Below are positions 49,077 to 58,327 of a DNA stretch of 64,000 nt, piece after piece. The DNA is taken from NCBI RefSeq assembly GCF_014697105.1, contig NZ_JACJRF010000001.1, positions 167,020 through 231,019 of the forward strand, read 5' to 3'. The notes under the pieces are model-generated. The model did no database searches and had not been told where the DNA came from. It was given only the letters and a program-made list of their open reading frames with translations. The position numbers were made by a program, and so were the translations under genes. Position 1 is the first letter of the stretch. The number at the start of each line of letters is the position of its first letter. The stretch comes from Anabaena subtropica FACHB-260. Lineage in GTDB: Bacteria > Cyanobacteriota > Cyanobacteriia > Cyanobacteriales > Nostocaceae.

Positions 49077-49715
49077 TTGTCATTTGTCCGCGTCCGTCAA
49101 CACGTCAACCCACTAGCAAAAAAATATCTCACACCAGCCAATCCTCTGGAATGGGAAAAAATTTATAGTACTCCCCATCAACCACTACATCTAGATATTG
49201 GTTGCGCTAGAGGTAGATTTGTGTTGCAAATGGCGCAGGTAGAACACAACTGGAATTTTTTGGGGTTAGAAATTAGAGAACCTTTGGTAGTAGAGGCGAA
49301 TCAATTACGTTCTCAGTTGGGTTTAACAAACCTCCATTATTTATATTGCAACGCCAATAACTCATTACAACCGCTATTATCATCCTTACCTACAGGGATT
49401 TTACAGCGTGTAACTATTCAATTCCCTGATCCTTGGTTTAAAACTCGCCATGCAAAACGTCGTGTAGTCCAACCAGAATTAGTTACAGATATAGCTAATT
49501 ATTTAACAGTTGGGGGCGTTGTCTTTTTGCAATCAGACATGGAATTTGTGGCTGTAGAAATGTGCGATCGCTTTGCTGCCAATTCAGCTTTTAATAGAGT
49601 TGGCACAGGAGAATGGTTAACCGAAAATCCCCTACCAGTCGCAACAGAAAGAGAAATGACAACTCAAGGTAGGGGTGAACCAGTCTATCGCGCCTTATTT
49701 GAGCGAGTGATTTGA
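49077..49715 (+). CDS. trmB: tRNA (guanine-N7-)-methyltransferase
   Basis: TrmB methylates G46 of tRNA using S-adenosylmethionine. The 212-residue protein has the SAM-binding [15 protein letters not shown] (about 36-50), [11 protein letters not shown] and the catalytic [18 protein letters not shown] motif. The frame can start at GTG 49068, but TTG at 49077 is preferred because AAGGAG (49063-49068) lies eight bases upstream, while the GTG overlaps that site. The length fits the family. It is likely monocistronic. Confidence 0.95.
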   Translation: MSFVRVRQHVNPLAKKYLTPANPLEWEKIYSTPHQPLHLDIGCARGRFVLQMAQVEHNWNFLGLEIREPLVVEANQLRSQLGLTNLHYLYCNANNSLQPLLSSLPTGILQRVTIQFPDPWFKTRHAKRRVVQPELVTDIANYLTVGGVVFLQSDMEFVAVEMCDRFAANSAFNRVGTGEWLTENPLPVATEREMTTQGRGEPVYRALFERVI

Positions 49716-49760
49716 ATCTTTGTAAACTGAGTTGTGTATGGGAAAATTTGGTAGGTTCTT

Positions 49761-49805
49761 AGTAAGGACTTTAGTGCTTTATAATCAAGGACTAAAGTCC
49801 TTACT
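49761..49805. repeat. 15-bp inverted repeat upstream of the symporter operon
   Basis: AGTAAGGACTTTAGT (49761-49775) and ACTAAAGTCCTTACT (49791-49805) are exact inverse arms with a 15-base loop. A near-identical arm pair lies just after the operon at 51875-51924. Confidence 0.75.
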
Positions 49806-49845
49806 GCTTACGAGTATTTGAATTTTTAATTCCTCCAGAGGGTGA

Positions 49846-49870
49846 CTTTTCCACATGACGCGAAAAGTCA
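49846..49870. repeat. solo copy of a MITE-type end sequence
   Basis: The segment begins CTTTTCCACATGACGCG and ends AAAAGTC; it equals the right end of the element at 36957-37102 at about 20 of 24 positions. Locally TGACTTTTC (49843-49851) also pairs with GAAAAGTCA (49862-49870). It lies about 35 bases before the DUF4212 start. Confidence 0.55.
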
Positions 49871-49904
49871 TGTATTATTTGTGTTGCAGTTACGCTAAAC
49901 ACAG

Positions 49905-50159
49905 ATGAATGAAGATCAACGACGCGCCTATTGGCGTGCTAATACTGCTTTAATTAGAAATCTTTTAATTATTTGGGCGCTTGTTTCGATAGTTTTTAGC
50001 ATTTTGTTAGTTGAACCATTAAATGGAATACGTTTTTTTGGTGTGCCTTTTGGTTTTTGGATGGCACAGCAAGGATCAATCCTGACTTTTGTGGCATTGA
50101 TTTTTATTTACGCTTTCCAAATGGACAAGTTAGACCGCAAATATAATATTAAGAAGTAA
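49905..50159 (+). CDS. DUF4212 small subunit of a sodium:solute symporter
   Basis: The 84-residue protein has two membrane helices (LLIIWALVSIVFSILLV and WMAQQGSILTFVALIFIYAF) with the DUF4212 features NEDQRRAYWRANTALI at the start and FGVPFGFWMAQQGS. These proteins accompany VC_2705-type sodium:solute symporters. It ends nine bases before the symporter gene, so the two form an operon. The role is presumably assembly or regulation of the transporter. Confidence 0.9.
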   Translation: MNEDQRRAYWRANTALIRNLLIIWALVSIVFSILLVEPLNGIRFFGVPFGFWMAQQGSILTFVALIFIYAFQMDKLDRKYNIKK

Positions 50160-50168
50160 GGAAAAACT

Positions 50169-51845
50169 GTGTCAGTTGAAACTTGGACGCTTTTAATAGT
50201 TGGACTGTCTTTTGTTGCCTACATTTATATTGGTTGGCAATCACGAGTTAAAAGTAGCAAAGATTTTTATGTGGCTGGGCAAGGTATTCCTTCCATTGCT
50301 AATGGTGCCGCCACCGCCGCCGATTGGATGTCAGCCGCTTCGTTTATTTCAATGGCGGGGTTGATTTCTTTTTTGGGTTATGACGGTTCTATTTACCTGA
50401 TGGGTTGGACTGGTGGCTACGTGCTGCTGGCTTTATTATTAGCGCCATATCTGCGGAAGTTTGGTAAGTATACTGTGCCGGATTTTGTAGGCGATCGCTA
50501 CTATTCTAATGTGGCGCGTCTAGTTGCAGTGGTAGCAGCGCTTTTCGTCTCCCTTACCTACGTTGCTGGGCAAATGCGCGGTGTGGGCATTGTTTTTAGC
50601 CGCTTTTTGCAAGTTGACATCAACACGGGCGTCATCATCGGCATGGTGATTGTGGCTTTTTTTGCGGTGTTAGGGGGAATGAAAGGTATCACTTGGACGC
50701 AAGTAGCCCAATATGGTGTCTTGATTTTAGCTTTCTTAATTCCCGCGATCGCGATCGCCTGGAAACTCACGGGTAATCCGATTCCGCAGTTAGCATTCGC
50801 ATTTAGTGATGTTGCTACTAAACTTAATCAAATCCAAGTTGATTTAGGGTTTCAGGAATACACCAAGCCTTTTGTCAACAAGTCAATGCTTGATGTACTA
50901 TTCACCACAATCGCCTTGATGGTAGGAACGGCTGGTTTACCTCATATTATTGTGAGATTTTACACAGTCCGCAGTGTCCGGGCTGCTAGGTTTTCTGCTG
51001 GTTGGGCGCTGTTATTTATTGCCATTCTCTACACCACAGCCCCGGCGCTTTCTATGTTTGCCCGTTACAATCTGATTACCACCCTACATAATCAAACGGT
51101 TACCCAAGTACAGCAGCTAGACTGGGCGAATAAGTGGGAAAAAACTGGACTACTGAAGTTTGAAGATAAAAATCAAGATGGTCGTCTCCAGTTAACGCCA
51201 GCAAAAGACACTAATGAAATTACAATTGACAGAGATATTATTGTCCTTTCTACACCAGAAGTAGCACAACTACCGCCTTGGGTAATTGCTTTGGTAGCAG
51301 CTGGTGGGTTAGCGGCTGCTTTATCTACAGCCTCAGGGTTGTTACTAGTTATTTCTAGTTCCATAGCCCACGATATTTATTATCGCATCATCGATTCCAG
51401 CGCATCGGAGAAAAAACGGGTGTTTGTGGGACGGATTATGGTGGGTTTGTCCGTCGTTCTTGCTGGCTACTTTGGCGTCAATCCGCCGGGGTTTGTAAGT
51501 GAGGTAGTAGCCTTTGCCTTTGGTTTAGCAGCTGCCAGCTTCTTCCCTGTGATTGTACTAGGAATTTTTGACAAGCGCACCAATTCCGAAGGAGCGATCG
51601 CTGGGATGTTGTCAGGGTTAATTTTTACCACAGCCTACATTATTGGTGTGAAATTTGCCGGGATGCAGCCTTGGTTTTTTGGTGTATCTCCGGAAGGTAT
51701 CGGCACTTTAGGTATGCTGATTAACCTCATGGTGACACTGATAGTTTCTCGCCTCACCCCACCACCACCAGCCGAAATCCAGGCGATGGTAGAAGATTTA
51801 CGCTCTCCGATTATTGAAGAAGAAGTGCAACCGATTGGGCATTAG
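50169..51845 (+). CDS. sodium:solute symporter (VC_2705/ActP-like)
   Basis: The 558-residue membrane transporter belongs to the SSS family, near ActP-type carboxylate (acetate) symporters. Features are the DFYVAGQGIPSIANGAATAA segment (about 32-51), LMGWTGGYVLLALLLAPYLR, and the helix with ALSTASGLLLVISSSIAHDI. About thirteen membrane helices are expected. A soluble insertion (LKFEDKNQDGRLQLTPAKD, about 326-344) looks EF-hand-like and may bind Ca2+. The start is GTG at 50169, with AAGG upstream. Substrate, possibly acetate or another monocarboxylate, is inferred only from the family. Confidence 0.92.
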   Translation: MSVETWTLLIVGLSFVAYIYIGWQSRVKSSKDFYVAGQGIPSIANGAATAADWMSAASFISMAGLISFLGYDGSIYLMGWTGGYVLLALLLAPYLRKFGKYTVPDFVGDRYYSNVARLVAVVAALFVSLTYVAGQMRGVGIVFSRFLQVDINTGVIIGMVIVAFFAVLGGMKGITWTQVAQYGVLILAFLIPAIAIAWKLTGNPIPQLAFAFSDVATKLNQIQVDLGFQEYTKPFVNKSMLDVLFTTIALMVGTAGLPHIIVRFYTVRSVRAARFSAGWALLFIAILYTTAPALSMFARYNLITTLHNQTVTQVQQLDWANKWEKTGLLKFEDKNQDGRLQLTPAKDTNEITIDRDIIVLSTPEVAQLPPWVIALVAAGGLAAALSTASGLLLVISSSIAHDIYYRIIDSSASEKKRVFVGRIMVGLSVVLAGYFGVNPPGFVSEVVAFAFGLAAASFFPVIVLGIFDKRTNSEGAIAGMLSGLIFTTAYIIGVKFAGMQPWFFGVSPEGIGTLGMLINLMVTLIVSRLTPPPPAEIQAMVEDLRSPIIEEEVQPIGH

Positions 51846-51874
51846 CAGTCTGTTTTCAAGCTGGTGATAGGTTT

Positions 51875-51924
51875 GTAGTAAGGACTTTAGTCCTTAATTA
51901 CTTCAGCACTAAAGTGCTTACTAC
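51875..51924. repeat. 17-bp inverted repeat downstream of the symporter operon
   Basis: GTAGTAAGGACTTTAGT (51875-51891) faces ACTAAAGTGCTTACTAC (51908-51924) with one mismatch. It is the same repeat family as 49761-49805 and also similar to the palindrome at 13082-13115. It lies between convergent genes and might also act as a terminator. Confidence 0.7.
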
Positions 51925-51937
51925 GAACTGACAATTA

Positions 51938-53779
51938 CTAGATATCTTCGTGATATTTTACCAACAATTTCGGAATATAATCATATCCATCTACGCCAAT
52001 AATTGATATGATTTTCCCTCGGCTTTGTTGTAATAGATTCTGAAAAGATTCTAACCCAATTTGTCCTTGTAAAATAGTTAATAATCGGGCTGGTTGTCGC
52101 CATTCACCAGAGGCAATTTGTTCTAATAAATACATTCCCAAGCAACCAGTATAAACTGATTTTTCTAGGTTATGTAATTGATAGTTTGCTTCTGCTAAAT
52201 AAGCTAAATTTTTCCCTTGGAGGTACAAATCACCGGAAATTTGAGCTATTTTAAAACCATCTTCTAAATATTTAATAGCATCTTGTGGTTGATTAATAAC
52301 TAAATATGCAATACCTAAACTACTTACACATAAAGCCTTACTTTGAATATCACCCGATTTCTCAGATAACTTTAACCCTTGTTCTAAATAATTAATTGCC
52401 CTTTCATAAGTTTCTGGTTCTACTTGTTCCAGCTTTTGTGCTTGCATGACTTCGCTGTAACCTAGATTTACCAGTGCATTAGTCTCACCTGTTTTATCAC
52501 CTGATTGCCTACTCAACATTAATGCTCTCTGACTATTGTCGATCGCCTGATTATAATCTTGCTCCTGTACATAGGTACGGCTGAGGTGATTGAGATTGGC
52601 AATTTCGCAGGGGCGATCGCCTGCATTTCTGGCAATTTCCAATGCTTGCTCATGGAAGCGAATTGAGCGTTGATACTGCCCCAATGCCCGTTGTGAATAG
52701 CCTAAAAGTGTCAAAATTCGCGCTTTTTCTTGGGTTCTTTCAACTTTGCTTAAAGGTTCATCCAAATAATCCAGCGCATCCCGCAGATAGCTACCGGAGA
52801 ATGACGCAAAAATTCCACCATAAAGAGGAAAGTACGGACGCTGGGCAAAGGTTCGCAGAATTTGCAACATGATTTGTGATGAGCCGTTGCTGTATTCTGC
52901 TTTATTCTGAAAACCGCTTGATAACTGGCTCCACAGCACTGCAAAGGTTAAGAAAGTAGAAATTGACAATTTTGACCCAGCTTGAATATTATATGCTTGT
53001 TGGTCAAACCAATTAACTAACCCCCGTTGTAAATACTGAAAAATGAGGGCAATTTCCACCCAATCGCTGAGGGTGATATTGCTATGTTGTTCTACAAATG
53101 GTATAGCTGATTGCTCTACAGCTAGGCTGCGAAATAAAGCTTGGGGTAATTCACTATTGACTTTTTTTGCCCAAGTCGCCCAAGGGCGGCTTTCTCCGGG
53201 TACACCACCAAACCCTAAAGCCTGATTTGGCTCATACATCCAACTTACCAAATAGTCTTGTAACCTTTGCCAAGCTGCTAAACCACGGCTAATTCCTTGT
53301 GATATTTGCCCAATATCAGGATCAAACTGGGCAAATTGTTGGAGAGATTTGGCTAATTGCTGGATTTGGGTAAAACTTAGGGGATTCTTGAGATTAGGGT
53401 CAATAATGCGTAAAAATATAGTCAGGCGATCGCTGGATGATGCTGTAGTGATTTCCTGTACTGCTGAGGCGATCGCTTCTATCGCTTTATTCTGCTCTGC
53501 GTATCTTTGCCATTGACTTTGAATCGTCTTAATAGCCCGTAAACCCCGGTTAGCCTTGGCTTTTTTCAGTTCATCTGTTTCACTATCCACCAGAGTTTGC
53601 ATAGCATTGAGGCGATCACTCAAAACTAACTCAAACACTTCTCCTGTGCCAGCTAATATACCTTTTTGTAGCATTTGATATACCATCTCTACAGAGCTAA
53701 TTTTGCCCTGGAGAGTAAGCTGGACAATTTCATCAATGAGTGCTAGGTAGCGATCGCGCAATGGCAAAGATTCTGTCAC
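51938..53779 (-). CDS. TPR-repeat protein
   Basis: The 613-residue protein has an N-terminal helical region of unknown type (about 1-330), with LLYxL-free sequence such as DEIVQLTLQGKISSVEMVYQ. The C-terminal part (about 340-560) consists of five or so tetratricopeptide repeats, for example ALGQYQRSIRFHEQALEIAR, EQDYNQAIDNSQRALMLSRQ and NQPQDAIKYLEDGFKIAQ. Such proteins usually bind partners; no enzymatic motif is seen. The start is a GTG at 53779 with a weak ribosome-binding site, so the N-terminus is not certain. It shares no operon with neighbours. Confidence 0.85.
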   Translation of the reverse strand: MTESLPLRDRYLALIDEIVQLTLQGKISSVEMVYQMLQKGILAGTGEVFELVLSDRLNAMQTLVDSETDELKKAKANRGLRAIKTIQSQWQRYAEQNKAIEAIASAVQEITTASSSDRLTIFLRIIDPNLKNPLSFTQIQQLAKSLQQFAQFDPDIGQISQGISRGLAAWQRLQDYLVSWMYEPNQALGFGGVPGESRPWATWAKKVNSELPQALFRSLAVEQSAIPFVEQHSNITLSDWVEIALIFQYLQRGLVNWFDQQAYNIQAGSKLSISTFLTFAVLWSQLSSGFQNKAEYSNGSSQIMLQILRTFAQRPYFPLYGGIFASFSGSYLRDALDYLDEPLSKVERTQEKARILTLLGYSQRALGQYQRSIRFHEQALEIARNAGDRPCEIANLNHLSRTYVQEQDYNQAIDNSQRALMLSRQSGDKTGETNALVNLGYSEVMQAQKLEQVEPETYERAINYLEQGLKLSEKSGDIQSKALCVSSLGIAYLVINQPQDAIKYLEDGFKIAQISGDLYLQGKNLAYLAEANYQLHNLEKSVYTGCLGMYLLEQIASGEWRQPARLLTILQGQIGLESFQNLLQQSRGKIISIIGVDGYDYIPKLLVKYHEDI

Positions 53780-54045
53780 TTTAGCTAATAGAGAATTTCA
53801 CATCAACTCTAATTCTAGTGTAGGGGCTAGGGACTTATGTTGTTTTACCCAAGTTGTAGGAAATTAGTTAAGTAAATTGATTGCAACGATATATTTCATG
53901 AATGGGATTAATCAATTTATCTGTTATGTGCATGATAATTGCAAATTTTGCTAGAGTCAAATTCTTATGTCAAGGTAGAAACAAAAGGGGATATTTTTGC
54001 GGGTGCAAAACGTTGTGTGTATCGAGTTTTAGTTACTAAAAAATT

Positions 54046-54651
54046 ATGACGACAAACTTACCCTCCATAGCCGAAATTTTACCAGTAGTACTGCACTTAG
54101 AACCAGCGATCGCCATGAGTGACAATCAGTTTTATGAATTTTGTCAACTAAACCGCGATATCCGCATCGAACGTAATGCTATTGGAGAATTAATTATTAT
54201 GTCCCCGACTGGTTCTGAAACTGATGAAAGCAACTTTAACTTAATTGGACAGTTATGGTTTTGGACACAGCAAGATGGTACAGGTGTAGGGTTTGGTTCT
54301 AGTGGTGGGTTTACTTTACCAAATGGCGCAGTGCGTTCTCCTGATGCAGCTTGGATAAAACGCACACGTTGGGAAGCCATACCATCAGAACTGCGTCAGA
54401 AATTCGCGCCCATTTGTCCTGAGTTTGTCATTGAGTTGCGTTCTAAAAGTGATAATTTGAAAATCTTGCAAGACAAAATGCAGGAATATATCGATAATGG
54501 AACGCAACTCGGTTGGTTAATTGATAGAAAACAACGCCAAGTTTTTATTTATCGTCCTCATACTGAAATTGAGGTCTTAGATAATCCTCAGATCCTTTCT
54601 GGTGAAACTTTATTACCTGAGTTTGTTTTAGATTTAAGTCAGGTTTGGTAG
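54046..54651 (+). CDS. Uma2-family (DUF820) putative endonuclease
   Basis: The 201-residue protein is a Uma2 restriction-endonuclease-fold protein, a family expanded in cyanobacteria. The PD-(D/E)XK-like core is SPDAAWIKRTRWEAIP (about 105-120) and FVIELRSKSDNLKILQDKM (about 127-146). The N-terminus (NRDIRIERNAIGELIIMSP) is typical. Uma2 members are probably transposon-related or defence-related nucleases, but no function is proved. It converges on rlmN with about 16 bases between the stops. Confidence 0.9.
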   Translation: MTTNLPSIAEILPVVLHLEPAIAMSDNQFYEFCQLNRDIRIERNAIGELIIMSPTGSETDESNFNLIGQLWFWTQQDGTGVGFGSSGGFTLPNGAVRSPDAAWIKRTRWEAIPSELRQKFAPICPEFVIELRSKSDNLKILQDKMQEYIDNGTQLGWLIDRKQRQVFIYRPHTEIEVLDNPQILSGETLLPEFVLDLSQVW

Positions 54652-54667
54652 AAATATACAGTAGCTT

Positions 54668-55738
54668 CTACCTTGGTGACTTGGTTCTTAATTGTCCACA
54701 AGCTGCATCAGCTTCTAAACCGCGAGAATAGCGGACACTCACAGCAATGTGTTGTTGCTGGAGAACTGTCACAAAGGCTTGAATGCGATCGCCGCTAGGA
54801 CGTTTGTAGTCTACCTCTGCAATAGGATTATAAGGAATCAAATTAACATGATTTTGAAAGCCCCGCAGATGCTTCGACAGTTCTAAAGCGTGTTCTGGCA
54901 AATCATTCACACCAGCCAGCAAGATATATTCAAAAGAAATTCGTCTTCCTGTGATAGCTACATATTCCCGACACTCAGCCAGCAAATCTTCGATGTGATA
55001 GGAGTGGGCGCTGGGTATAAGTTTTTCGCGCAGTGCTTGATTAGGGGCGTGGAGACTCACAGCCAGGGTAACTTGTAGATGGTGTTCGGCTAATTGACTG
55101 ATGCGATCGCGTATCCCTACAGTAGATAAAGTGAGCGATCGCTGTCCAATACCCACATCTTGATTCAAGCATCTCACCGCCGCCAAGACATTATCTGTAT
55201 TTAACAACGGTTCACCCATCCCCATAAATACAACATGGCTTACCCGTTGCTGAAAATCTTCTTGGACAGTTAACACCTGATCAACAATCTCATGTCTTTC
55301 TAGGTTACGTTTGTAGCCACCCTTCCCAGTAGCGCAGAAATCACAAGCCATTGGACAACCCACCTGGGTAGAAACGCAGACAGTCAACCGCTTTTCTGTG
55401 GGAATACCGACAGTTTCCACAATTTCACCGTCGCTAAGTTGCAGCAGATATTTTACCGTGCCATCGGGCGCAACAGACCGATAATGAATTGTAGAACGTC
55501 CAACAGGGACATCTGCGACAGTCGCCCGCCATTGTTTAGAGAATACCGAAATATCAAAGAGCGATCGCACTCCCTTTTGATAAATCCACTCATGCAACTG
55601 CTTACCTCTATAAGCAGGTTGTCCTTGCTGCTGCACCCATGCGGTTAACTCCGCAACTGAAGCACCTAATAAGGGAGGTAGCGTTGTTTTTTCTGAGACA
55701 AGTGAGTTAACTGGAGACGCAAGAGGTGTAGCAGACAT
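54668..55738 (-). CDS. rlmN: 23S rRNA (adenine2503-C2)-methyltransferase
   Basis: RlmN is a radical-SAM enzyme that methylates A2503 of 23S rRNA (and A37 of some tRNAs). The 356-residue protein has [19 protein letters not shown] with the CxxxCxxC cluster motif, preceded by [16 protein letters not shown] binds SAM, and the catalytic C-terminal Cys lies in EADAACGQL. All three functional cysteine sites are present. Length is normal. The gene starts with ATG at 55738; the first 25 residues ([15 protein letters not shown]) are not conserved and may be a shorter start in truth. Confidence 0.97.
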   Translation of the reverse strand: MSATPLASPVNSLVSEKTTLPPLLGASVAELTAWVQQQGQPAYRGKQLHEWIYQKGVRSLFDISVFSKQWRATVADVPVGRSTIHYRSVAPDGTVKYLLQLSDGEIVETVGIPTEKRLTVCVSTQVGCPMACDFCATGKGGYKRNLERHEIVDQVLTVQEDFQQRVSHVVFMGMGEPLLNTDNVLAAVRCLNQDVGIGQRSLTLSTVGIRDRISQLAEHHLQVTLAVSLHAPNQALREKLIPSAHSYHIEDLLAECREYVAITGRRISFEYILLAGVNDLPEHALELSKHLRGFQNHVNLIPYNPIAEVDYKRPSGDRIQAFVTVLQQQHIAVSVRYSRGLEADAACGQLRTKSPR

Positions 55739-55776
55739 AAAAAATCACAAATCAAATTGATGCTGGATCTCTATGG

Positions 55777-55803
55777 TAATTCGTAATTCGTAATTCGTAA
55801 TTG
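55777..55803. repeat. TAATTCG heptamer tandem repeat
   Basis: Three in-phase TAATTCG units run from 55777 to 55797, followed by a partial copy. It lies upstream of rlmN. Confidence 0.7.
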
Positions 55804-55870
55804 CTAATTTATGATGGAGGACTGGATAGATTTCTGTTTTTTGTGATTTTTCCCCATCAAGTTGATATTC

Positions 55871-56224
55871 TTAGGCAAAAGTCGTGCCATTCCAACCCCA
55901 CATAGCAGCTTTGGCATCAGCAAATTCTATATAAATGCGATCTTTCGGCACTCCTAAAGTTTGATTAATTTGCTGGCAAAAGTCCTGACTCATAGCTTGT
56001 GTTTGGTCTGATTTCATAGTACCAATGCTTTTAATCTCGATATAGCAAACTGGGTCAGTATTACCAGCAAATGTCATAGGAATGTCAGATTCAAAAGCGG
56101 TCATAACATAGGATTCTGGCTTTCCTAAATGTTTGGCTAACTTAGCTGAGAGGCTGTTTAACATTGCCTCAACTTGAGTTTTTTCAGGTGCAGATACAGA
56201 AGTTTGTACTTTAATTAAAGGCAT
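55871..56224 (-). CDS. MIF/phenylpyruvate tautomerase-related protein
   Basis: The 117-residue protein belongs to the tautomerase/MIF superfamily. The start is set at ATG 56224, because Pro2 of MPLIKVQTS is the catalytic N-terminal base; the frame extends to an ATG 15 bases earlier. Other conserved parts are LSAKLAKHLGKPESYVMTAF (about 27-46), DPVCYIEIKSIG and KDRIYIEFADA. Activity with phenylpyruvate has been seen in relatives. It is a single-domain protein, likely a trimer. There is no signal peptide. Confidence 0.9.
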   Translation of the reverse strand: MPLIKVQTSVSAPEKTQVEAMLNSLSAKLAKHLGKPESYVMTAFESDIPMTFAGNTDPVCYIEIKSIGTMKSDQTQAMSQDFCQQINQTLGVPKDRIYIEFADAKAAMWGWNGTTFA

Positions 56225-56342
56225 AAGATTAATTGACAATTCCCAGTTTATATTATCGAACTCTAGAGATTTTTGATTTCCCAGTCTTCAATCCCCAGTC
56301 CCCTTTCAATTTTAGATTGAATAATCCAAAAGCTAAAATCTC

Positions 56343-57125
56343 CTAATTGCCAGATCCGCGAAACAGACGACTATACTCAGGATCATACAAGCGCGATCGC
56401 CCTGTGGTTGGCGATAATGCAGGACTAATCACATATAGCGTAGTACGAATCAGGTTTTCTTGTTGAGTACAGTCTGCCATCTCCTTCAGGGGAACCACAC
56501 GGATTTTTTCATCTGGCCATCCTATGCGGAAGCAAATAGCTACAGAAGTATCAGACGGGTAGTGTTCTAGTAGCTTGGCTTGAGCATTTTCCACATGACG
56601 CGCACTCAGATATAAGCATAAACTAGCCTGATGGGCTGCTAGGGTGGCTAATTCTTCTGCTTGTGGGACTTCTGTACGTCCGCTAATGCGCGTCAGGATG
56701 ATAGTCTGTACTAAACCAGGGACAGTCAATTCGACTTTAAGTTTGGCAGCTGCGGCTTGGAATGCACTAATTCCTGGGACGACTTCAAAAGGAATATTAG
56801 CTTCCGCGAGGAGTTGCATTTGCTCATTCACAGCACTGTAGAGGCTGGGATCACCAGAATGAAGACGAACTACAGATTTTTGCGATCGCACCTTTTCAAT
56901 CATCAAAGGCATAATCTCCTCTAAGGTTTTGTTCGCAGTCTGAATAATTTCTGCATCTTTTCGACAAAACTGCAAAAGCTGTTCTGGTACTAGTGAATCA
57001 GCAAATAAAATCACATCTGCTACTGACAGTAATTTTTGAGCTTTAACCGTAAGTAAATCAGGGTCTCCAGGGCCTGCTCCTACAATATAAACTGCGGAAT
57101 CTATCGTATTTATATGATTTTGCAT
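56343..57125 (-). CDS. cobM: precorrin-4 C11-methyltransferase
   Basis: CobM methylates C11 of precorrin-4 in cobalamin synthesis using S-adenosylmethionine. The 260-residue protein has YIVGAGPGDPDLLTVKAQKL (SAM-binding, about 13-32) and VRLHSGDPSLYSAVNEQMQL (about 81-100), followed by EVVPGISAFQAAAAKLKVEL. These match the precorrin methyltransferase family. The tail SRLYDPEYSRLFRG is the CobM-type end. No other cobalamin genes are adjacent, and I see no B12-box upstream. Confidence 0.93.
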   Translation of the reverse strand: MQNHINTIDSAVYIVGAGPGDPDLLTVKAQKLLSVADVILFADSLVPEQLLQFCRKDAEIIQTANKTLEEIMPLMIEKVRSQKSVVRLHSGDPSLYSAVNEQMQLLAEANIPFEVVPGISAFQAAAAKLKVELTVPGLVQTIILTRISGRTEVPQAEELATLAAHQASLCLYLSARHVENAQAKLLEHYPSDTSVAICFRIGWPDEKIRVVPLKEMADCTQQENLIRTTLYVISPALSPTTGRSRLYDPEYSRLFRGSGN

Positions 57126-57197
57126 ACAAAAATTTATCTAAAGCTTAAGTAGTTACCTGTAGACAGAAAAAATTCAAAAAAGTTTTTTGAGAATTTG

Positions 57198-57298
57198 CTC
57201 CGTATCTTTCCGGATTCACTCTCTAGGCATAGTAGAGAGTAATGGTAGATGCACCCTGGTTAAGCCCTAGAGACAACTCTGGGGCATTTTTTATTTTT
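57198..57298 (+). ncRNA. candidate small RNA with intrinsic terminator
   Basis: On the plus strand three hairpins follow one another: TCCG/CGGA (57200-57215), ACTCTCTA (57218-57225) with TAGAGAGT (57233-57240), and GCCCTAGAG (57264-57272) with CTCTGGGGC (57277-57285), which is followed by ATTTTTTATTTTT. No plus-strand gene lies immediately upstream, because cobM and lgt are both on the minus strand. An orphan terminator with preceding hairpins suggests a short RNA. TCTCTAGG (57220-57227) is also complementary to CCTAGAGA (57266-57273), so an alternative fold exists. I see no clear promoter. Confidence 0.5.
57264..57297 (+). terminator. strong rho-independent terminator on the plus strand
   Basis: GCCCTAGAG / CTCTGGGGC (nine pairs, one G-T) with loop ACAA and a long T-rich tail. 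It is oriented towards the lgt 3' end, and no annotated gene precedes it. Confidence 0.8.
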
Positions 57299-57350
57299 GG
57301 TCATTGGTCAACATTCCATAGTAATTAGTTCTTCCCTCTGCCCCAGGTTG

Positions 57351-57408
57351 GTGCGCGCAGTCGTACCACTCCGTGGAAGCAAGCTACGCGTAGCGTCTTG
57401 TAGAGAAC
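57351..57408. repeat. Nostoc-type dispersed palindromic repeat
   Basis: Contains CTCCGTGGAAGCAAGCTACG and CGTAGCGTCTTGTAGAGAAC, a variant of the GC-rich interspersed repeat at 9857-9893. It lies between the candidate RNA and lgt. Confidence 0.55.
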
Positions 57409-57431
57409 TACTGCTCCCTGCCCTCTATTTC

Positions 57432-58301
57432 TCACATCTCCCCAATATCTTTCGTGGCAGTAACCACATCAGGTAAAGGACGTTTACGAACGTACAACCA
57501 AGCTAAACCAGCTAATCCTAAAGCAATACCTGTCAGACTGACTATTTGTGCTATTCGTAAAGGCCCTAGCATTAAACTATCAGTGCGTAAACCTTCAATC
57601 CATAAACGTCCTAAGCTGTAACTGGCTAGGTAAACCATAAATAATGTACCCACTCGCAGACGTGGTTTATTGGCTAAACTACGAAAAAATAAAGTGATTA
57701 GCAAGGCGAACACCATTAAGTCCCAGATGGATTCATAAAGGAACGTGGGGTGAAAGTATTCAAAATTTACTAAATCTGGAGGACGGCGTTCTATGGGAAT
57801 GTATAGTTTCCAAGGTAAATTGGTAGGACGACCAAAAGCTTCTGAGTTAAAGAAATTACCCCAACGCCCGATCGCCTGCCCTAAAATCAGGGAAGGAGCC
57901 ACTAAATCGGTTAATTGCCAAAAAGAAACTCGTTTGAGCTTGGCAAAAATTAACGCTGCCAAAGTCCCGCCAATAATGGCTCCATGAATTGCAATTCCTC
58001 CTTGCCAAATAGCAATAATCCGTTCTGGATTCTGGGCATATTCTGCCCATTGAAACAAAACGTAATAAATCCGAGCTGCGGGAATTGCCCCAATCACTAG
58101 CCAAATAGACAAGTCACTAAGTAACTCTGGATTAACCTGTCGGCGCTTTGCCAAGTATTGGGAGAGGCTAACACCAATTAGCACAGCCGAGGCAATCAAC
58201 AAGCCATACCAACGAATAGTGATGGGGCCGATTTCCACCAGAACCGGCCCTGGAGAAGTAAACAGAAATGCTAAAGGCAAAGTTGAAAGATCCAGTGCCA
58301 T
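57432..58301 (-). CDS. lgt: prolipoprotein diacylglyceryl transferase
   Basis: Lgt attaches diacylglycerol to the lipobox cysteine of prolipoproteins. The 289-residue membrane protein has about seven helices and the signature [15 protein letters not shown] (about 148-162), plus AAIHGAII-type [12 protein letters not shown] (about 105-116) and [12 protein letters not shown]. It is complete, and its activity is needed by lipoproteins such as the fasciclin and CAP proteins in this window. A heptamer tandem repeat lies in its upstream region. Confidence 0.96.
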   Translation of the reverse strand: MALDLSTLPLAFLFTSPGPVLVEIGPITIRWYGLLIASAVLIGVSLSQYLAKRRQVNPELLSDLSIWLVIGAIPAARIYYVLFQWAEYAQNPERIIAIWQGGIAIHGAIIGGTLAALIFAKLKRVSFWQLTDLVAPSLILGQAIGRWGNFFNSEAFGRPTNLPWKLYIPIERRPPDLVNFEYFHPTFLYESIWDLMVFALLITLFFRSLANKPRLRVGTLFMVYLASYSLGRLWIEGLRTDSLMLGPLRIAQIVSLTGIALGLAGLAWLYVRKRPLPDVVTATKDIGEM

Positions 58302-58327
58302 GTAAAATTACCTAAGTAAATTATGTG

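Noticed and set aside
56590..56606. Similarity of a cobM segment to the MITE end sequence (TTTTCCACATGACGCG)
   Set aside because: The bases lie in the coding sequence and encode a normal CobM segment, so this is probably chance.
57126..57263. Cobalamin riboswitch in front of cobM
   Set aside because: The minus-strand leader lacks a recognisable B12 box and the expected structure.
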